Part shown: positions 44,519 through 48,964 of the stretch, piece after piece
Position numbering within the stretch: the first letter of the stretch is position 1
How the letters are laid out: the number at the start of each line of letters is the position of its first letter
Origin: an uncultured Bacteroidia bacterium
Lineage (GTDB): Bacteria; Bacteroidota; Bacteroidia; Bacteroidales; UBA932
DNA length: 48,964 nucleotides
Direction: 5' to 3'
Assembly: GCA_902785065.1 (NCBI GenBank)
Contig: CACZXH010000012.1
Span: forward strand, 1-48,964
Translations under genes and position numbers: made by a program
Notes under the pieces: model-generated
What the model was told of the DNA's origin: nothing
The model's input: the letters and a program-made list of their open reading frames with translations, nothing else
Database searches by the model: none

Positions 44519-44806
44519 ATGGACCAGAAAATCAGCATCAAGATCGCAGAACGGACGTTCAACCTGACCGCCCCCACCCCCGAGAAGGAGGAGGTCATCC
44601 GCCTGGCCGCGGACGCCATCAACCGGCGTCTCGAGACCTACACCCGGTCCAATCCGGGCAAGACGCTGGTGGAACTACTGTCCGTGGTGGCGCTGAACGA
44701 ATGTGCGTGCCGCATCGCGCTCCAGCGCGAGAAGGCCGCCCAGGAAGCGGAAGCGGAACAGCTCGGCAAGGACATGGCGAACTATCTGGCCCAGACAGGG
44801 AAATGA
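44519..44806 (+). CDS. zapA: Cell division protein ZapA
   Basis: The 95-residue protein matches ZapA: an N-terminal beta part (ISIKIAERTFNLTAPTPEKE), EEVIRLAADAINRRLETY, and a C-terminal coiled coil (AALNEC-like region then REKAAQEAEAEQLGKD). ZapA binds and bundles FtsZ filaments at midcell. It follows the coiled-coil gene after three bases and is itself followed by the 6S-like RNA and rny, an arrangement reminiscent of the zapA-ssrS pairing in other bacteria. Confidence 0.88.
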   Translation: MDQKISIKIAERTFNLTAPTPEKEEVIRLAADAINRRLETYTRSNPGKTLVELLSVVALNECACRIALQREKAAQEAEAEQLGKDMANYLAQTGK

Positions 44807-44810
44807 CATA

Positions 44811-44996
44811 GCCGCCGCGCATCCCCCTCTGAAAACAACGTAATACAACGTACCGAGTTTACTCAGACCAGGGATGACGGGCCCAGGTGACCCGAACGGG
44901 GATTCCGCCGCAAGGCGGGACGTGGGATATCAGCAACTGGTCGGAACTCAAATCTTATCCATAAGATTTTCCGACATGGATGGCGGCGGTTTTTTT
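44811..44996 (+). ncRNA. ssrS: 6S-like regulatory RNA (ssrS; Bacteroidales-type)
   Basis: The RNA folds in the 6S pattern. A closing stem pairs 44812-44824 with 44978-44989 and runs into seven T residues (44990-44996). A large central bubble follows: its 5' side (about 44825-44854) is unpaired, and its 3' side holds a small hairpin (44950-44969). An inner stem pairs 44855-44859 plus 44866-44871 with 44937-44942 plus 44945-44949, capped by a region with a GCAA tetraloop hairpin (44905-44918). 6S RNA mimics an open promoter and binds the housekeeping RNA polymerase. Position beside zapA agrees. No promoter match was found, so it may be processed from the zapA transcript. Confidence 0.72.
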
Positions 44997-45000
44997 CTAC

Positions 45001-45038
45001 CAGGCAGTCTCCGAAAGGGGCCTGCCTGATTTGTTTTT
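45001..45038 (+). terminator. Intrinsic terminator between the 6S-like RNA and rny
   Basis: CAGGCAG (45001-45007) pairs with CTGCCTG (45022-45028) around an inner stem with a GAAA loop, followed by a T-rich run to 45038. It should stop transcription from the zapA/6S unit before rny. Confidence 0.7.
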
Positions 45039-45065
45039 GAAAAAACACTTAATACTCAATATATT

Positions 45066-46607
45066 ATGAACATCGTATCGTTACTCATCGGATTCATCGT
45101 CGGGGCCGCGCTGGCCTTGGCGGCCTACATACTCATCCGGAAATCCATCCTCCGGGGCAAGCGGGACGAAATCCTCGAGAAGGCCGAGATCGAAGCGGAG
45201 AAGATCAAGAACGACAAGATCCTCCAGGCCAAGGAGAAGTTCCTCAACCTCAAGGCGGAGCACGAGGAATACGTGAACAACAAGAACGCCCAGATCCGCG
45301 ACGCGGAATCCCGCGTGAAGCAGAAGGAGAACACCCTGAACCAGAAGATGGGCGAGCTGGACCGCAAGAGCAAGGAGGTGGACAATGTCAAGGCCTCCCT
45401 CAAGGGACAGCAGGACGCGCTCAAGCGGAAAGAAGAGGAATGTGACCGCCGGATCGAGCAGGCGAACCGCCAGATCGAGTCCATCGCCGGCATGACGGCG
45501 CAGGAAGCCAAGGCCCAGCTCATGGAGAACATGAAGGCCGAGGCCCGTACCGAGGCCCAGGCCTATATCAACGACACCATTGACGAAGCCCGCCTGAACG
45601 CCGCGAAGGAAGCCAAGCGCATCGTCATCAACACCATTCAGCGCACAGCCACGGAGACGGCGATCGAGAACGCCGTCACCACCTTCCCGATCGACAACGA
45701 CGAAATCAAGGGTCGCATTATCGGCCGTGAGGGCCGCAACATCCGCGCCCTGGAGGCCGCCACCGGCGTCGAAATCGTCGTAGACGACACCCCGGACGCC
45801 ATCATGCTGTCCGCCTTCGACCCGGTGCGCCGCGAGGTAGCCCGCCTGGCCCTGCACCAGCTCGTGATCGACGGCCGCATCCATCCGGCCCGCATCGAGG
45901 AAGTCGTGACGAAGGTCCAGAAGCAGCTCGAGGACGAGATCCTCGAGACCGGCAAGCGCACCTGCATCGACCTCGGCATCCACGGGATGTCCATGGAACT
46001 CGTCCGCCTGATCGGCCGCATGAAATACCGTTCCTCCTACGGCCAGAACCTGTTGCAGCACTCCCGCGAAGTGGCGAACATCTGCGCTATCATGGCATCT
46101 GAGCTGGGCTTGAACCCGAAGATTGCCAAGCGCGCCGGCCTCCTGCACGATATCGGCAAGGTCTCCGAGGAAGAGCCCGACCTGCCGCACGCCCTGCTGG
46201 GCATGCGCCTTGCGGAGCAGTTCAAGGAGAAGCCTGAGATCTGCAACGCCATCGGCGCCCACCATGAGGAGACCGAGATGACCTCCCTCTATGCGCCGAT
46301 CGTGCTCGTGGGCGACGCTATCTCCGGCGCCCGTCCCGGTGCCCGCCGGGAGGTGATCGAATCCTACATCAAGCGCCTCAAGGGCATGGAAGACCTCGCC
46401 GCGGCCTATCCGGGCGTGACGAAGTCCTACGCCATCCAGGCCGGCCGCGAGCTCCGCGTCATCGTGGGCGCCGACCAGGTGTCCGACGCCGAGGCCGAAG
46501 TCCTCTCCGGCGAGATCGCCAAGAAGATCCAGGACGAAATGACCTATCCGGGCCAGGTGAAGATCACCGTCATCCGGGAAACGAGATCGGTGGCGTATGC
46601 GAAGTAG
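45066..46607 (+). CDS. rny: Ribonuclease Y
   Basis: The 513-residue protein has an N-terminal membrane anchor (about 3-23), a long coiled coil (about 28-180), a KH RNA-binding domain (about 205-270, [19 protein letters not shown]) and an HD endonuclease domain (about 325-425, [13 protein letters not shown] and [10 protein letters not shown]). RNase Y starts mRNA turnover at the inner membrane. It is preceded by a terminator and by AT-rich sequence without a clear -7 box. The next gene, dsbD, begins 25 bases after the stop, with a REP-like hairpin between. Confidence 0.95.
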   Translation: MNIVSLLIGFIVGAALALAAYILIRKSILRGKRDEILEKAEIEAEKIKNDKILQAKEKFLNLKAEHEEYVNNKNAQIRDAESRVKQKENTLNQKMGELDRKSKEVDNVKASLKGQQDALKRKEEECDRRIEQANRQIESIAGMTAQEAKAQLMENMKAEARTEAQAYINDTIDEARLNAAKEAKRIVINTIQRTATETAIENAVTTFPIDNDEIKGRIIGREGRNIRALEAATGVEIVVDDTPDAIMLSAFDPVRREVARLALHQLVIDGRIHPARIEEVVTKVQKQLEDEILETGKRTCIDLGIHGMSMELVRLIGRMKYRSSYGQNLLQHSREVANICAIMASELGLNPKIAKRAGLLHDIGKVSEEEPDLPHALLGMRLAEQFKEKPEICNAIGAHHEETEMTSLYAPIVLVGDAISGARPGARREVIESYIKRLKGMEDLAAAYPGVTKSYAIQAGRELRVIVGADQVSDAEAEVLSGEIAKKIQDEMTYPGQVKITVIRETRSVAYAK

Positions 46608-46613
46608 GATGGG

Positions 46614-46634
46614 ATTCCCGGTCAAGCCGGGAAT
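46614..46634. repeat. REP-like palindrome at the dsbD start
   Basis: ATTCCCGG (46614-46621) and CCGGGAAT (46627-46634) form a perfect eight-base-pair hairpin with a five-base loop. The sequence belongs to the widespread class of short GTCATTCCCGG-type repeats. The last two bases are the first two of the proposed dsbD ATG (46633). Confidence 0.7.
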
Positions 46635-48549
46635 GACAAAGAATGTCAAGCACCGAATGACGGCTATTTTGGCAGCGCTCTTTACGAGCGTTGCCGTTTT
46701 TGCCCAGGAGCCGTCCGTAACCTGGAAGGTCGCGTCGAAGGAGGTCTCGGAGGGCACGTACGAATTGACTTTCACCGGCAAGATCGCAGAAGGGAAGCAC
46801 ATTTACGGCGTGAATCCCGGCATCGGCAATCCCGTGGAAGTGGAATACACCAGCCCGGTCACGGCCGGCCCGCTGCAGGAAGTGACGAAGCCGCAGCCGT
46901 ACAAGGACGATCTCGTCTTTTTCGACAAGGCCGTCTTCTCGCAGGAAGTGACCGTGGATTCCGGCAGCACCGTGGAAGGCACCATTACCTGGCAGTCCTG
47001 CACGGAAGACATGTGCGGATTCCCGGAAGATTATGCTTTCAGCGTCGCTGTAGCCCCTGCGGACGCAGCCGCCCACCAGACGGCCATCGGCGATCCGGAG
47101 GACGCGAAGGACCACGGCGGCCTGTGGGCCCTCATTATCGAGGCCATCCTCTGGGGTTTCGCCATGCTCCTCACCCCCTGCGTGTTCCCGATGATCCCGA
47201 TGACGGTCTCCTTCTTCCTGAAGGGCTCTGAAAACGCGCACCAGGGCCGGTTCAAGGCCTTCATGTACGGCCTGTTCATCGTCCTGCTGTATACGGTGCC
47301 CATTAGCGTGATCATCGGCCTGACCCGCCTGCTCGGCGGCGAGACCGTGACCGCCGATATCTTCAACTGGCTGGCCACGCACTGGCTCCCGAACCTCATC
47401 TTCTTCCTCGTGTTCATGGTCTTCGCCGCCTCCTTCTTCGGGGCGTTCGAGATCGTGCTCCCCTCCTCCTGGCAGAACAAGAGCGACGCGAATTCCAGCA
47501 AGAAGGGCCTCGCAGGCGTGTTCTTCATGGCCCTCACCCTCGTGCTGGTATCCTTCTCCTGCACGGGTCCCATCGTGGGCTCGGTCCTGATCAAGTCCAC
47601 CCAGGGCGAGTTCTGGACGCCGATGGTCACGATGCTGGCCTTCTCGGTGGCCTTCGCCCTCCCCTTCACCATCTTCGCCCTGTTCCCGCAGCTCTTGAAG
47701 AAAATGAAGAGCGGCTCCTGGCTGAACTCCGTGAAGGTCGTGATGGGCTTCGTGGAAGTCGCTTTCGGATTCAAGTTCCTCTCCGTAGCGGACCAGACCT
47801 ACCACTGGGGCCTGCTGGACCGGGAAGTGTACCTCGCCATCTGGATCGTGGTCTTCGCCCTGCTGGGCTTCTACCTGCTCGGGAAGATCCGCTTTACGCA
47901 CGATGAAAAGGTGGAAAAGATCGGCGTCACGCGCCTCGCGCTCGCCATCGCCGTGTTCTCCTTCGTCGTGTATATGATTCCGGGCATGTTCGGCGCGCCG
48001 CTGAAGGCCCTCTCGGGCTATCTCCCGCCTATCAGCACCCAGGATTTCATCATAGCCAATTATGCCGAGGGGCAGGCTGCCGGTACAGCTTCCGCCACCC
48101 CGGCGGACCCGAACCGCTACGGCCTCCACATCGCCCACAACCTGCCGGGGTATTTCACCCTGGAAGAGGGCCTGGCGGCCTCCAAGGCTTCCGGCAAGCC
48201 CGTCTTTGTCGATGTCACCGGCCACGGCTGCACCAACTGCCGTGAAATGGAGGCCCGCGTCTGGAGCGATCCGGAAGTCCTCCGCCGCCTGCGCGACAAC
48301 TTCGAGATCGTGGCCCTGTACACCGACGACAAGCAGAAACTTCCGGAGAGCGAGTGGTTCACCACCCCCGCCGGCAAGACGCTCAAGACCCTGGGCAGCG
48401 TGAACTCCTACATCGCCCGCACGCGCTTCGAAGTGAATGCGCAGCCCAACTACCTCATCCTCTCCCCCGAGGGTGAGATCCTCGCCGGTCCCCGCGGGTA
48501 CAATTTGTCCATTCCGGGATTCGTCCAGTTCCTGGACAGTGTCCTCTGA
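46633..48549 (+). CDS. dsbD: Thiol:disulfide interchange protein DsbD
   Basis: DsbD passes electrons from cytosolic thioredoxin across the inner membrane to periplasmic partners. With the ATG at 46633 the 638-residue protein has a Sec signal (MTKNVKHRMTAILAALFTSV, cleaved after VFA), an N-terminal beta domain (to about 145, with Cys pair in SCTEDMC), eight membrane segments with redox Cys in LTPCVFPMIPM and SFSCTGP, and a C-terminal thioredoxin-like domain with GCTNC. The ATG at 46657 would give a signal without basic residues, and the frame upstream to 46597 overlaps rny. The gene follows rny closely. Confidence 0.9.
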   Translation: MTKNVKHRMTAILAALFTSVAVFAQEPSVTWKVASKEVSEGTYELTFTGKIAEGKHIYGVNPGIGNPVEVEYTSPVTAGPLQEVTKPQPYKDDLVFFDKAVFSQEVTVDSGSTVEGTITWQSCTEDMCGFPEDYAFSVAVAPADAAAHQTAIGDPEDAKDHGGLWALIIEAILWGFAMLLTPCVFPMIPMTVSFFLKGSENAHQGRFKAFMYGLFIVLLYTVPISVIIGLTRLLGGETVTADIFNWLATHWLPNLIFFLVFMVFAASFFGAFEIVLPSSWQNKSDANSSKKGLAGVFFMALTLVLVSFSCTGPIVGSVLIKSTQGEFWTPMVTMLAFSVAFALPFTIFALFPQLLKKMKSGSWLNSVKVVMGFVEVAFGFKFLSVADQTYHWGLLDREVYLAIWIVVFALLGFYLLGKIRFTHDEKVEKIGVTRLALAIAVFSFVVYMIPGMFGAPLKALSGYLPPISTQDFIIANYAEGQAAGTASATPADPNRYGLHIAHNLPGYFTLEEGLAASKASGKPVFVDVTGHGCTNCREMEARVWSDPEVLRRLRDNFEIVALYTDDKQKLPESEWFTTPAGKTLKTLGSVNSYIARTRFEVNAQPNYLILSPEGEILAGPRGYNLSIPGFVQFLDSVL

Positions 48550-48551
48550 GG

Positions 48552-48598
48552 GTCATTTCGAATCCAAAGATTGTCATTTCGAGCTTGCCGAGAAATCT
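48552..48598. repeat. REP-like repeats between dsbD and the antiporter gene
   Basis: GTCATTTCGA occurs twice (48552-48561 and 48573-48582) and the second copy continues into GAGAAATCT, which can pair with it as a short hairpin (ATTTC with GAAAT). This is the common GTCATTTCGA...GAGAAATCT repeat type. It fills almost the entire 52-base gap and ends just before the next start codon. Confidence 0.6.
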
Positions 48599-48601
48599 GA
48601 T

Positions 48602-48964
48602 ATGTCAGAAATAGAACCGCTGATCGCCGACCTGGCGCTGATCCTGATCTGCGCGGGTCTCATGACCCTCGTTTTCAAGAAGCTCAAGCAGCCGCTTGTG
48701 CTGGGTTACATCGTGGCCGGCTTCATTGCCAGCCCGCATTTCGCCCTGACGCCTTCGGTCATTGACACGGCCAGCATCCATACCTGGTCGGACATCGGCG
48801 TGATCTTCCTCCTGTTCGCCCTCGGCCTGGAATTCAGCTTCAAGAAGATTGTGAAGGTGGGCGGGCCGGCCGTCATCGCGGCCCTCACCATCATCTTCGG
48901 CATGATCTTCCTCGGGTTCACCGTCGGCTCCAGTTTCGGCTGGAGCAAGATGGACGCCCTGTTC
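48602..48964 (+). CDS. CPA2-family cation:proton antiporter (KefB/KefC-like), cut by the window end
   Basis: Only the first 121 residues are in the window, starting MSEIEPLIADLALILICAGL. They form about four membrane segments with the family pattern LVFKKLKQPLVLGYIVAG, IGVIFLLFALGLEFSFKKI. CPA2 antiporters exchange potassium or sodium for protons at the inner membrane. The start is directly after the REP-like repeats. The rest, including any TrkA domain, lies outside. Confidence 0.88.
   Translation, partial: MSEIEPLIADLALILICAGLMTLVFKKLKQPLVLGYIVAGFIASPHFALTPSVIDTASIHTWSDIGVIFLLFALGLEFSFKKIVKVGGPAVIAALTIIFGMIFLGFTVGSSFGWSKMDALF

Noticed and set aside
46570-48225. A 551-codon minus-strand open frame opposite dsbD
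   Set aside because: Rich in His, Glu and Gly with no domain; dsbD on the plus strand has all family motifs.
1-48964. CRISPR array, prophage, integrase or conjugative element
   Set aside because: No spaced direct-repeat array, tRNA with attachment site, phage structural genes or recombinase was seen anywhere in the window.

Overview
The window reads as chromosomal DNA of a GC-rich member of the Bacteroidota, most likely order Bacteroidales. The evidence is the repeated -7 box TAnnTTTG in front of genes (for example 89-96, 15042-15049, 20353-20360, 29574-29581, 40845-40852), the lipoprotein glycoside hydrolases of families GH78, GH92 and GH97, and small proteins typical of this phylum (DUF3276, a DUF5606-like protein, an extended NusB). 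Genes are tightly packed. No tRNA, CRISPR array, transposase or integrase was seen. The left edge carries a strong leftward promoter and a leader that resembles the start of an rRNA operon.

Layout. 165-1556: a family 2 glycosyltransferase. 1632-5863: overlapping purC-purB-purA followed by a polyprenol-phosphate-mannose-synthase-like glycosyltransferase, closed by a bidirectional terminator. 15020-7887 (minus): six nearly contiguous genes encoding a (p)ppGpp synthetase, an HD (p)ppGpp hydrolase, a small-molecule or protein kinase of the APH fold, a membrane sensor that carries both a SpoIIE phosphatase and an RsbW-like kinase domain, a STAS antagonist, and Tex; a GH97 glucosidase or galactosidase follows 5 bases later. 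29548-15062 (minus): an envelope and carbohydrate block with an EEP-GDPD fusion lipoprotein, RidA, a DjlA-like co-chaperone, a GH92 mannosidase, a phosphodiesterase, two GH78 rhamnosidases, and Tat-exported Gfo/Idh/MocA and metallophosphatase proteins. It has no SusC/SusD pair. 40796-29635 (minus): housekeeping genes nusB-yajC-ybbR-coaE, a DUF5606-like gene, rimO, a lipoprotein, a YgiQ radical SAM protein, a small conserved protein, a CLC channel and an M28 peptidase. 40881-48964 (plus): a damaged DUF3276 gene, an MTA/SAH deaminase, two tandem purine nucleoside phosphorylases, a coiled-coil protein, zapA, a 6S-like RNA, rny, dsbD and the start of a CPA2 antiporter.

Observations most worth following are these. 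(1) The alarmone / partner-switching / Tex gene set, which would join (p)ppGpp turnover to a phosphatase-kinase-STAS switch. (2) The tandem phosphorylases, in which the second copy has Asp instead of Asn at the residue that selects 6-oxopurines. (3) A 123-base cloverleaf-like palindromic element inserted in frame in the YgiQ gene. (4) A REP-like hairpin that supplies the start codon and basic n-region of the DsbD signal peptide. (5) Two apparent small deletions (lipoprotein/YgiQ junction and DUF3276) that are either real lesions or assembly errors.
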